Origin: Acetobacteraceae bacterium
GTDB lineage: Bacteria > Pseudomonadota > Alphaproteobacteria > Acetobacterales > Acetobacteraceae
Direction: 5' to 3'
Length of the DNA stretch: 7,123 bases
NCBI GenBank assembly: GCA_027306955.1
Contig: DAHUXX010000077.1
Span: 1-7,123, forward strand
Shown here: positions 1 to 6,027 of the stretch, piece by piece
Layout of the letters: the number at the start of each line of letters is the position of its first letter
Numbering within the stretch: position 1 is the first letter of the stretch
Program-made: the position numbers and the translations under genes
Notes under the pieces: generated by a model
What the model was told of the DNA's origin: nothing
The model's database searches: none
The model's input: the letters and a program-made list of their open reading frames with translations, nothing else

Positions 1-1
1 G

Positions 2-166
2 TTGTGGGGGCAGAAGGGCAAGATCGGCACCTGGTACGAGCCCTTGCAAATCTGGGCGCCCTACGTCACGGGTCATGTCAGCGGCGGGCCGATCCCGAGC
101 GGCCATTATCTTGCGGAGGAGGCGCCGGAGGCGACCCTTGCCGCGCTCGATGCGTTCCTTGGGTGA
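2..166 (+). CDS. alpha/beta hydrolase, haloacetate dehalogenase-like (3' end only)
   Basis: Only the C-terminal 54 residues are present; the reading frame enters from the left edge and ends at TGA 164-166. The fragment begins LWGQKGKIGTWYEPL, continues with a segment ending in SGHYLAEEAPE, and closes with a short helix (TLAALDAFLG). This order is typical of the C-terminus of fluoroacetate/haloacetate dehalogenases and related epoxide-hydrolase-like alpha/beta hydrolases, where the His of the SGH motif (residue 35 of the fragment) is the catalytic-triad base. Such enzymes cleave carbon-halogen or ester/epoxide bonds in the cytoplasm using an Asp or Ser nucleophile. The nucleophile lies outside the window, so the reaction cannot be settled. 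The gene converges on the minus-strand operon, leaving 19 bases between the stop codons. The fold call is fairly safe; the dehalogenase label is inference from the motif pattern. Confidence 0.75.
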   Translation: MWGQKGKIGTWYEPLQIWAPYVTGHVSGGPIPSGHYLAEEAPEATLAALDAFLG

Positions 167-191
167 TCGTTACGGCCTCTGATCGCTACGG
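164..191. repeat. imperfect 12-bp direct repeat at a convergent gene junction
   Basis: TGATCGTTACGG (164-175) and TGATCGCTACGG (180-191) match at 11 of 12 positions with a 16-base period. The first copy contains the TGA stop of the plus-strand hydrolase; the second contains the complement of the TAG stop of the minus-strand exported protein. No stem-loop followed by a T-run is seen, so this is not an evident terminator. It may be a chance or small duplication event. Confidence 0.35.
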
Positions 192-662
192 ATCGAGCGG
201 GCGCCAATACTCCGCGACGTAGCCCGAGGCGTCCGCGTGCGCGACCTGGCGGAAGGCGACAGCCCGCTCGCCGTCACAACGCCAGGCATAGAGCGTCGCG
301 TGGCCGGTGACATAGGCGGGGATGAAGCGCGCATCCGCATGGTCCGCGCACCAGGCATCGGCCGCGGGGATCCGGCGCCTCGTATCGGCGAGGCCGCAAG
401 GCAGATTGGCGCCGATGCCGCAGCCCAGCAAGGTGCCACCGGCGCAGCGCACCATCGCCCCGCGCGCCGCCTGTGGCGTCGGCAGATGGAAAGCACGGAC
501 GAAAGCAGCAAGGAGCGATGGGGGCAGCGGCTGCGGCACGGGGCCGATGCCGTGGCACGCCGCGTGGCCCGGCGATGACAGGGGGGCCGGCTGCATCAGC
601 ACCGCCATCGCCAGCAGCGCCACCAGCGCCACCAGCGCGCCCATCGGGAACAGCGCGCGCAT
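186..662 (-). CDS. conserved exported or membrane-anchored six-cysteine protein, function unknown
   Basis: A 158-residue protein, last in the minus-strand operon. The chosen ATG (662-660) shares one base with the TGA of the SDR gene (TGATG), which points to translational coupling; a GTG one codon upstream is the alternative. Residues 1-23 are a basic start (MRALFP) followed by a hydrophobic stretch rich in Ala, Leu and Val, reading as a signal peptide or N-terminal anchor. The rest has six cysteines, C36, C73, C81, C89, C105 and C129, an even number compatible with three disulfides in the periplasm. The conserved-looking core is VRCAGGTLLGCGIGANLPCG (71-90), then WCADH, and IPAYVTGH with YAWRC. 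I recall similar small hypothetical proteins with a GANLPCG and TGH-x-x-x-YAWRC pattern in other alphaproteobacteria, but know no function for them. No catalytic motif is recognised. Confidence 0.7.
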   Translation of the reverse strand: MRALFPMGALVALVALLAMAVLMQPAPLSSPGHAACHGIGPVPQPLPPSLLAAFVRAFHLPTPQAARGAMVRCAGGTLLGCGIGANLPCGLADTRRRIPAADAWCADHADARFIPAYVTGHATLYAWRCDGERAVAFRQVAHADASGYVAEYWRPLDP

Positions 663-1462
663 CACGCGTATTTCTGCGTGAGCCCGCCGTCAACCACGAG
701 CTCCTGGCCGGTGACGTACCGGCTCTCGTCGCTGGCGAGGAACAAGGCGGCGTTGGCGACGTCCCAGGCGTCGCCGCCGAAGCCTATCGGCACCTGCTGC
801 GCGCGCCGGCGCCACAACTCCTCCGCGCCACCATAGGAGGCGGTGAGGCCGGCGGAGTTGGCGACCATCGGCGTTTCCATCAGGCCCGGCAGGACGGCGT
901 TCACGCGGATGCGCTTCGGCGCAAATTCGACCGCCGTCGTGCGGGTGAGATGGTTCATCGCCGCCTTGCTCGCATAGTAGCTGGAGTACGGTACGCCTGT
1001 GTAACGGATGCCGGCGACCGAGGAGATGTTGACGATGGAGCCCCCGCCCTGGCGTTCCATCACCGGGATCACGTGCTTCATGGCGAGGAAGCAGGATTTG
1101 AGGTTGACCGCCATCACGCGATCCCACTCCGCCTCCTCGAGCTCGACCACGCCGCCGACCACCGCGATGCCGACATTGTTGTCGAGCACGTCGATGCGGC
1201 CCCAGGCGTCGAGGCAGGTCTGCGTCATCGCCGCAAGATTGGCCGATTTCGTGGCATCAGCGCGAAAGACGCGAGCCTCGCCGCCCGCGCCCGCGATGAT
1301 GCCAGCGGTCTCCCCGGCAGCTTCCTCGTTGACGTCGACGCACAGCACCTTCGCCCCCTCGCGCGCGAAGGTCACGGCGGTGGCCTTGCCGTTGCCCCAG
1401 CCAGGTCCGCTGGATCCTGCCCCCACGACGATCGCGACCTTGTCCGCGAGCCTTCCCGGCAT
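662..1462 (-). CDS. SDR family NAD(P)-dependent oxidoreductase
   Basis: A 266-residue classical short-chain dehydrogenase/reductase, the usual length for the family. It oxidises or reduces an alcohol/ketone in the cytoplasm with a nicotinamide cofactor. The Rossmann glycine motif is unusual and glycine-rich: G14-A-G16-S-S-G19-P-G21-W-G23-N-G25. D43 at the end of the second strand (LCVDVN) favours NAD(H) over NADP(H). NNVG (95-98) stands for the usual NNAG. The catalytic set is N120 (AVNLKS), S148 (NISS), Y162 and K166 (YxxxK in SYYASK). The C-terminal VTGQELVVDGG is the standard family ending. The start was chosen at ATG 1462-1460 because homology begins there and AAGGAGGA lies 4 bases upstream. 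It follows the DinB gene after 23 bases and overlaps the exported-protein gene by one base. Names such as 3-oxoacyl-ACP reductase or glucose dehydrogenase would be over-specific; the substrate is unknown. Confidence 0.93.
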   Translation of the reverse strand: MPGRLADKVAIVVGAGSSGPGWGNGKATAVTFAREGAKVLCVDVNEEAAGETAGIIAGAGGEARVFRADATKSANLAAMTQTCLDAWGRIDVLDNNVGIAVVGGVVELEEAEWDRVMAVNLKSCFLAMKHVIPVMERQGGGSIVNISSVAGIRYTGVPYSSYYASKAAMNHLTRTTAVEFAPKRIRVNAVLPGLMETPMVANSAGLTASYGGAEELWRRRAQQVPIGFGGDAWDVANAALFLASDESRYVTGQELVVDGGLTQKYA

Positions 1463-1466
1463 ATCT

Positions 1467-1474
1467 TCCTCCTT
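1467..1474 (-). promoter_or_regulatory. strong Shine-Dalgarno sequence for the SDR gene
   Basis: On the minus strand AAGGAGGA (1474 to 1467) stands four bases before ATG 1462. It fixes the SDR start well inside a longer open frame that continues upstream to 1837 as an antisense artefact of the DinB gene. Confidence 0.8.
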
Positions 1475-1485
1475 CGCCGATTCCG

Positions 1486-1992
1486 TTATGGCATGGGAAC
1501 GACAAGCATCAGATCGGTATCGCCCATCGCCTCGCCCGCACGCGTGACGAGCGCATGCGCCTGGCCACGATGATGTGTCTGGTGGTTGAAGAAATGCACC
1601 ACCAGTCCGGCGCGGCCGCGGCGCAGCTCCTGCTTCGCAGCACCCGAGTACCAGACCAGATCCTCCGCGAGCCAGGCCTCGGTAACACGCCCGGCCCAGT
1701 CCTCGATACGCGCATCTGCCGCCTCGCGCGCCGAGCGCAGAGCGTCGAAGTCGGCGACCATGGTGTCGCTCTCGCGGATCGGGACGGGCGGTTTCACCCA
1801 GCCGTCGAAGCGCGACATCCACATGCAGTCGCCCCACAGCAGATGCGTGAGCGTGCCGTGGATAGAGTGCCAGAACGCGCCGCCGTCCTCGCGACGTTGC
1901 ACGTCGGTGAGGCGCGCGGCGGCGGCATAGATCCGGCGGTTCATCTCCGAGTTGTATTCCGCCATGACGCGCGCGTATGCGGGCGTGATCAT
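1486..1992 (-). CDS. DinB family protein (putative metal-binding four-helix bundle)
   Basis: A 168-residue protein of the length expected for DinB/YfiT-like four-helix bundle proteins. The family binds a divalent metal through three histidines; here H50 (in LTHLLWGD), H137 and H141 (in HFFNHQTHHRGQ) fit that triad, and the HHRGQ signature near residues 140-144 is typical. The N-terminal YNSEMNRRIY helix and the LWGDCMW segment also match. Known members include thiol-dependent transferases and isomerases and DNA-damage-induced proteins of unknown activity, so no reaction is assigned. The ATG at 1992-1990 overlaps the TGA of the upstream serine hydrolase in ATGA, and a modest GGAA lies upstream, so translation is probably coupled. 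It ends at TAA 1488-1486, 23 bases before the SDR start. It most likely is a cytoplasmic partner of the neighbouring enzymes, but the link is positional only. Confidence 0.88.
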   Translation of the reverse strand: MITPAYARVMAEYNSEMNRRIYAAAARLTDVQRREDGGAFWHSIHGTLTHLLWGDCMWMSRFDGWVKPPVPIRESDTMVADFDALRSAREAADARIEDWAGRVTEAWLAEDLVWYSGAAKQELRRGRAGLVVHFFNHQTHHRGQAHALVTRAGEAMGDTDLMLVVPMP

Positions 1993-3545
1993 TGCTTTTC
2001 CATCACGATGCCGCGGACGCGCCCGGCATGGACGTGCAGGCGCCGGACTGTGCCACCTTCGCGCCCGGCGCGCACGTCGAGCACCGAGCGGTAGAGCGCG
2101 CCGGGGACTTCGATACGGAACACGTCGCCGTCGACGCCGGCAAGCGACCAGGGCTCGGCCGCGCGCACCACCGGGCCCGTGACGTGGACCGCCTCGCCCG
2201 CGATGGTCCAGGTCGCCGCGAGATCGGCGCTGGCATAAGTGCCGTCGAGCCCGACGGGGAGCGGTGCGCCCGGCGCCACGCGATGCCAGATCGAGACGCG
2301 GCCGGCATCCTGCTCCACGTGCAGCGTGTCGCCCTCGCGGCGACAGGTGAACACGAAGGAGCCGCGGCGCGCGGCGATGCGCCCGTCCGGCGTCGCCTCC
2401 ACCTGGAAGGGCACGCCGTTGGCGCTGCCGGAGAGAACGCCGCGCCCGAGCGCGAAGTCGACGCTCTGCGGCTCGGCAGCGTCGAGCCAGCGCCCCGCGT
2501 AGCCGGAAACATCGGGCAGCCGGGGCTCTGGCGCGAGCGCCTCACCGAGCACCACGGCCGCCGCGTCATAGGCCATGCCGAGCGGATCGGCCTTGCCGTT
2601 GTTGGCGATGGCAACGACGCAGAGCCGGTGCTCTGGCAGGCGCAGGAAATGCGTTTTGTAGCCCGGCCACAGCCCGCCATGGTCGATCACGAGCGTGCCA
2701 CGCCATCGCCGCACCTGCTGGCCGCGGGCATAGAAATTCTCGAGCCCGTTGGCGAAACGGAGCTGAGTGGAAAGTTTCTCCGCGAGCGCGGCACCGGTGG
2801 TGGAAAGATAGCGATCCCAGAGTGCGAGGTCCTCCACGCAGGACACCAGCCCGCCCTCGCCGCCCAGCGGGAAGCCGTGCTGCGCGCGCCGCCAGGCATC
2901 ACCTTCTGGCAGGAAGCCGGTGGACAGGTCGGGCACGGGCTCGGACGTGCTATGCACCATCGCGGTGCGGGTCATGCCGAGCGGGGCGAAGAACTGCCCG
3001 CGCAGGTAATCGGGCAACGCCATACCGGCGATGCGCTCGACGATCAGGCCAGCGAGGAGGAAGTTGCTGTTGCTATAGAGGTAGCCGTGGTTCGGCGCGA
3101 AGTTCAGCGCCGACTGGCGACAGATTGCCTCGACCAGCGCGGATCGGCGTACCGGCTGCGCGAGGTCGGCGCCGCCAAGGGCCATGAGCTGGAGCATGTC
3201 GCGGATGCCGGCGCTGTTGTGCAGCAGATGCGCGACAGTGAGCTTCGCGCCGTAATCCGGCAGCTCCGGCAGATAGGCACGTGCGGGCTGGTCGAGCGAG
3301 AGCCGGCCCTCGTCGGCGAGGCGCAGCACCGCCGCACAGGCAAATTGTTTCGAAACCGAGGCGATGCGGAAGCGCGTGGCCGGCCCGATCGGCACGCCGA
3401 GTTCCAGGCTCGCGAGCCCGCCCGAAAGATGGGCGAGGGTCTCGCCGTCGCGGAACACCCCGATCGTGGCGCCGGGTCCGCCGGCGAAGGGGCCCAGGAC
3501 GGCTTCGAGGTGGCGCGCGAGGCGCAGCTTGTCGAGATTGTGCAT
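1989..3545 (-). CDS. D-aminopeptidase-like serine hydrolase (beta-lactamase / peptidase S12 family)
   Basis: A 518-residue penicillin-recognising serine hydrolase, first gene of the minus-strand operon. The nucleophile motif is S63-V-S-K66 (SxxK), the second motif Y157-S-N159 (YxN), and the third H289-G-G291 (HxG in place of KTG). LLHNSAG (107-113) is also typical. The catalytic domain spans about residues 10-335; residues about 345-518 form a beta-rich C-terminal region. Total length, motif spacing and local wording (SVSKQF, RDxxxL followed by GAD, HGG, GxWLD) resemble from memory the three-domain D-aminopeptidase of Ochrobactrum anthropi (Dap, about 520 aa), which releases N-terminal small D-amino acids and is poorly inhibited by penicillin. 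No signal peptide is seen, so it should be cytoplasmic, unlike class C beta-lactamases. The start ATG 3545-3543 is the first usable one and agrees with the homologue. The gene's end overlaps dinB by 4 bases. An esterase or other S12 hydrolase activity is the alternative. Confidence 0.85.
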   Translation of the reverse strand: MHNLDKLRLARHLEAVLGPFAGGPGATIGVFRDGETLAHLSGGLASLELGVPIGPATRFRIASVSKQFACAAVLRLADEGRLSLDQPARAYLPELPDYGAKLTVAHLLHNSAGIRDMLQLMALGGADLAQPVRRSALVEAICRQSALNFAPNHGYLYSNSNFLLAGLIVERIAGMALPDYLRGQFFAPLGMTRTAMVHSTSEPVPDLSTGFLPEGDAWRRAQHGFPLGGEGGLVSCVEDLALWDRYLSTTGAALAEKLSTQLRFANGLENFYARGQQVRRWRGTLVIDHGGLWPGYKTHFLRLPEHRLCVVAIANNGKADPLGMAYDAAAVVLGEALAPEPRLPDVSGYAGRWLDAAEPQSVDFALGRGVLSGSANGVPFQVEATPDGRIAARRGSFVFTCRREGDTLHVEQDAGRVSIWHRVAPGAPLPVGLDGTYASADLAATWTIAGEAVHVTGPVVRAAEPWSLAGVDGDVFRIEVPGALYRSVLDVRAGREGGTVRRLHVHAGRVRGIVMEKQ

Positions 3546-3590
3546 GCACGAACGGTAGCGCCGCCGCCGGTCCCGTTCTAGCCTCCACGG
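3546..3590. promoter_or_regulatory. 45-bp divergent intergenic region
   Basis: This is the only non-coding DNA between the divergent D-aminopeptidase-like gene (start 3545, minus) and the first amidohydrolase gene (start 3591, plus). Both transcription units need promoters here or within each other's 5' coding ends. I see no convincing sigma-70 boxes and no good Shine-Dalgarno sequence for either gene, so one or both mRNAs may have very short leaders. A TAG at 3579-3581, in frame with the plus-strand gene, rules out any start for it upstream of 3591. Confidence 0.5.
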
Positions 3591-4616
3591 ATGCTGATCG
3601 ATTGCGACCTGCATCCGCCGGCGCCGAGGCTCGCGGACCTGCTGCCCCATATGGACGCGCATTGGCGCGAGACGCTGGTCTCGCGCGGCGTCGATCAGCT
3701 GATCAGCAACTACGAGCCGCCGGGCGCCCCGGTCAGCGCGCGGCCGGGGGTCGCGCGCGACGTGGCGGGCTTCCTTGCCGCGGCGCTCGATCCGCTGGGA
3801 ACCACGGCGGCGATCCTGAACCCGCTGCTGCCGGTGGCGATGCTGCACAGCGAGGACATGGCGGCCGCTTACGCACGGGCGGCGAACGACTGGATGGCGG
3901 CTACGTGGCTCGATGCCGACCCACGGCTGCGCGCCTCGATTCTGGTGGCGCCGCAGAGCCCGGCGGTGGCAGCGGACGAGATCCTGCGCTGCGCCGAGGA
4001 CCGCCGGTTCGTGCAGGTGCTGCTGCCGGCGCTGCTGGATGTGCCGCTCGGGCGGCGGTCGCTGTGGCCGATCTACGCGGCGGCGGAACGGGCTGGGCTG
4101 CCCGTCGGGGTTCACGCCGGCTCCGCCTATCTGCACGCGCCGGGGCCGATCGGCTGGGGCAGTTATGTGGTGGAGGACCACGCCAACATGGCGGGGGGCT
4201 TTGCCACCCAGCTTACCAGCCTGGTCGCCGAGGGCGTGTTCCAGCGATTTCCGGAACTCACCGTCGTGCTGCTCGAGTCCGGCGTCACCTGGCTGCCGGC
4301 GCATCTGTGGCGACTGTCGAAATTCTGGCGCGGGCTGCGGATGGAAGTTCCCTGGCTCGATGAGTCGCCGGAGGCCTTGGTGCGGCGGCGGGTGAAGATC
4401 TCGCTCGCGCCGATGGACGCACCGGATGTCGCGACCTTTCTGCGCGTCCTCGAGCAGCTGGATGGCGCGGAGATGCTGCTGTTCTCCTCCGACTACCCGC
4501 ACTGGAACGACGACCGGGCGCCGATCCCGGAGGGGCTGCCGGCCGAACTGCTGCGGAAGATGCGCGAGGAGAACCCGCGTGCTACGTATCGGCGACTGGC
4601 GGAGGTGCCGGCATGA
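3591..4616 (+). CDS. amidohydrolase family protein (amidohydrolase-2 type), first of a tandem pair
   Basis: A 341-residue TIM-barrel enzyme of the Amidohydro_2 group, which holds metal-dependent hydrolases and decarboxylases such as ACMSD and gamma-resorcylate decarboxylase. Probable metal ligands are the N-terminal D6-x-H8 (in IDCDLH), H175 (VGVHAGS) and D301 (SSDYPHWN). An Asp stands where ACMSD has the first His of HxH; gamma-resorcylate and 5-carboxyvanillate decarboxylases have Glu there, so decarboxylation is as possible as hydrolysis. VVLLESGVTWLP (225-236) is a family hallmark. ILNPL (75-79) and ANDW (98-101) are shared with the next gene. The start is fixed by an in-frame TAG four codons upstream; no clear Shine-Dalgarno is visible. 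It has no signal peptide, so it is cytoplasmic. It is co-transcribed with its paralogue through an ATGA overlap. The substrate is unknown. Confidence 0.9.
   Translation: MLIDCDLHPPAPRLADLLPHMDAHWRETLVSRGVDQLISNYEPPGAPVSARPGVARDVAGFLAAALDPLGTTAAILNPLLPVAMLHSEDMAAAYARAANDWMAATWLDADPRLRASILVAPQSPAVAADEILRCAEDRRFVQVLLPALLDVPLGRRSLWPIYAAAERAGLPVGVHAGSAYLHAPGPIGWGSYVVEDHANMAGGFATQLTSLVAEGVFQRFPELTVVLLESGVTWLPAHLWRLSKFWRGLRMEVPWLDESPEALVRRRVKISLAPMDAPDVATFLRVLEQLDGAEMLLFSSDYPHWNDDRAPIPEGLPAELLRKMREENPRATYRRLAEVPA
4601..4606 (+). promoter_or_regulatory. Shine-Dalgarno sequence for the second amidohydrolase gene
   Basis: GGAGGT lies inside the last codons of the first amidohydrolase gene, six bases before ATG 4613. 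It supports the overlapping start and contrasts with the missing Shine-Dalgarno of the first gene, so the second gene could be translated at least as well as the first. Confidence 0.7.
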
Positions 4617-5716
4617 ACGTGCAGCAGACCCCAGCGAAAGAGACGGCGGCGGCAAGCCGGATGGCGATCGCGGACGGCGACATCCATCCTTCGGCGCGCA
4701 ATCTTGATGTGCTGGCGCCGTTCCTGGAGCGGCGGTGGATCGAGCATATCCAGACCTTCGGGACCGGCCCGCGGCACGGGTTCTTCAGCGGGCCGGCCTA
4801 TCCGAAGAGCCAGCCGGGAGCGGACCGGCGCGACGCGACGCCGCCGGAGGGGGGACGCGCGGGCTCCAGCCTGTCCTTCATGCAGGTGCAGCATCTGGAT
4901 CCGAACAACATCGCGTTCGGCATCCTTAATCCGCTGGCGCCCTCCGGCCAGGGGTTCCGCAACCTGGAGCTCGGCACGGCGATGACGCGGGCGGTGAACG
5001 ACTGGCAGGTTGCGTGCTGGACCTCGCTCGATTCGCGACTGCGGGCCTCCATCGTGGTGCCGTACGAGGACGCGGAGGCCTCGGCCGCGGAAATCCGGCG
5101 GCGGGCAGGTGACAGGAACTTCGCCCAGGTGCTGTTGCTGTCGCGCACCGGCGAGCCGACCGGGCGGCGCCGCTACTGGCCGATCTTCGATGCTGCTGTG
5201 CAAGCGGGGTTGCCGGTCGGCATCCACGCCTTCGGCTATGGCGGACACCCAATCACCGGCGGGGGCTGGCCATCCTATTACCTCGAGGAGATGGCGGGGC
5301 ACGCGCAGGCGAGCCAGGCCGGCCTTGCCTCGCTCATCTTCGACGGCGTGTTCGCGCGCCACCCGACGCTGAAGCTGGTGCTGATTGAATCCGGCTTTGC
5401 CTGGTTGCCGGGCTTCGCATGGCGGCTCGACCGACTGTGGGCGCGGATGCGCGCCGAGGTGCCGCACGTAAAGGAGCCACCGTCCGAAACGCTCCGCCGG
5501 CAGGTCTGGGTCACGACGCAGCCGATGGAGGAACCCTCCGATCCCGCGCATCTCGCCGAGGTGATCGGCTGGATCGGGTGGGATCGGCTCATCTTCGCGA
5601 CCGACTACCCGCACTGGGATTACGACGACCCGGCCCATGCGATGCCGCTGCCACTCGACGCGGCGACGCGGCAGCGCTTCTTCCGGGAGAACGCGCGGAC
5701 GGTCTGGGGCTTCTAG
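4613..5716 (+). CDS. amidohydrolase family protein (amidohydrolase-2 type), second of a tandem pair
   Basis: A 367-residue paralogue of the preceding enzyme. Matching blocks include ILNPL (104-108), VNDW (128-131), SRLRASIVVP (141-150), the AGLPVGIHA segment (198-206), LIESGFAWLPG (258-267) and ATDYPHWDYDDP (329-340). Probable metal ligands are D23-x-H25 (DGDIH), H205 and D331. Compared with its neighbour it has a 17-residue N-terminal extension and about 20 extra residues at roughly 50-93 (rich in Gly, Pro and Arg), just before the conserved ILNPL strand; this loop may shape the active site or a subunit interface. The ATG overlaps the upstream TGA (ATGA) and is preceded by GGAGGT. Its TAG stop shares CTAG with the stop of the convergent Rieske ferredoxin gene. 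It could form a hetero-oligomer with the first enzyme or act on a related substrate; neither is shown by the sequence. Confidence 0.9.
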   Translation: MNVQQTPAKETAAASRMAIADGDIHPSARNLDVLAPFLERRWIEHIQTFGTGPRHGFFSGPAYPKSQPGADRRDATPPEGGRAGSSLSFMQVQHLDPNNIAFGILNPLAPSGQGFRNLELGTAMTRAVNDWQVACWTSLDSRLRASIVVPYEDAEASAAEIRRRAGDRNFAQVLLLSRTGEPTGRRRYWPIFDAAVQAGLPVGIHAFGYGGHPITGGGWPSYYLEEMAGHAQASQAGLASLIFDGVFARHPTLKLVLIESGFAWLPGFAWRLDRLWARMRAEVPHVKEPPSETLRRQVWVTTQPMEEPSDPAHLAEVIGWIGWDRLIFATDYPHWDYDDPAHAMPLPLDAATRQRFFRENARTVWGF

Positions 5717-6027
5717 GGCAGCTCCACCAGGATCTCGCCGCCTTCGACCTTGACGTTGTAGGTCGCGATATCCTCCTCGATCGGCGCGCAGAGACCCTTG
5801 CCGGTGCGCACGTCGAAGCGGCCGGCGTGCAGCGGGCATTCGATCACGCCGTCTTCCAGCCAGCCATCGGTCAGCAGCGCGAAGGCGTGGGTGCAGACAT
5901 TGCTGGTGCAGCGTATCTCGCCGCCGCCGAGGTTGTAGAGGGCGAGTTGCTTGCCGCCGGCCTCCACCGGCACCGCCGCGCCCTCCGCCACATCCGCGAG
6001 CTTCGCCACCTTCAGCCAACCGCTCAT
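5713..6027 (-). CDS. Rieske [2Fe-2S] ferredoxin, oxygenase electron-transfer component
   Basis: A 104-residue single-domain Rieske protein, the usual size for the ferredoxin of three-component aromatic-ring dioxygenases (NahAb/BphA3-like). The cluster ligands are C45-x-H47 (SNVCTHAF) and C64-x-x-H67 (ECPLHAGRFD) with 16 residues between the pairs, the standard spacing. GRFDVRTGKG following the second motif and the closing GGEILVELP strand are typical. There is no membrane segment or Tat signal, so it is a soluble cytoplasmic carrier, unlike the bc1 Rieske subunit. It is expected to pass electrons from an FAD reductase to a terminal oxygenase. GGAAGGG (6041-6035 on the minus strand) lies 7 bases before ATG 6027 and supports the start. 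The likely reductase partner starts divergently 84 bases away. An assimilatory nitrite reductase small subunit (NirD) is an alternative fold relative, but the sequence reads closer to dioxygenase ferredoxins. Confidence 0.92.
   Translation of the reverse strand: MSGWLKVAKLADVAEGAAVPVEAGGKQLALYNLGGGEIRCTSNVCTHAFALLTDGWLEDGVIECPLHAGRFDVRTGKGLCAPIEEDIATYNVKVEGGEILVELP

Noticed and set aside
167..185. Transcription terminator between the convergent left-edge genes
   Set aside because: The 19-base spacer holds no stem-loop with a U-tract on either strand.
4..222. Plus-strand 72-codon open frame at the left edge
   Set aside because: It is in a different frame from the alpha/beta hydrolase C-terminus, which carries the recognisable SGHYLAEEAPE segment.
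662..681. Possible hairpin TCACGC...GCGTGA at the SDR/exported-protein junction
   Set aside because: Six-base arms with an eight-base loop are expected by chance in such DNA, and no T-run follows; not enough for a terminator or attenuator call.
473..1573. Plus-strand 366-codon open frame opposite the SDR and exported-protein genes
   Set aside because: No recognisable domain; composition is typical of an antisense shadow in GC-rich DNA, while the minus strand carries full SDR motifs.
1992..3581. Plus-strand 529-codon open frame opposite the D-aminopeptidase-like gene
   Set aside because: Its near-complete overlap with a gene holding all three S12 motifs, and its His/Arg/Glu/Ala-rich, domain-free translation, mark it as an artefact.
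3546..4655. Upstream extension of the D-aminopeptidase frame on the minus strand
   Set aside because: This part is antisense to the first amidohydrolase and is low-complexity Arg/His/Pro-rich; homology begins at the ATG at 3545.
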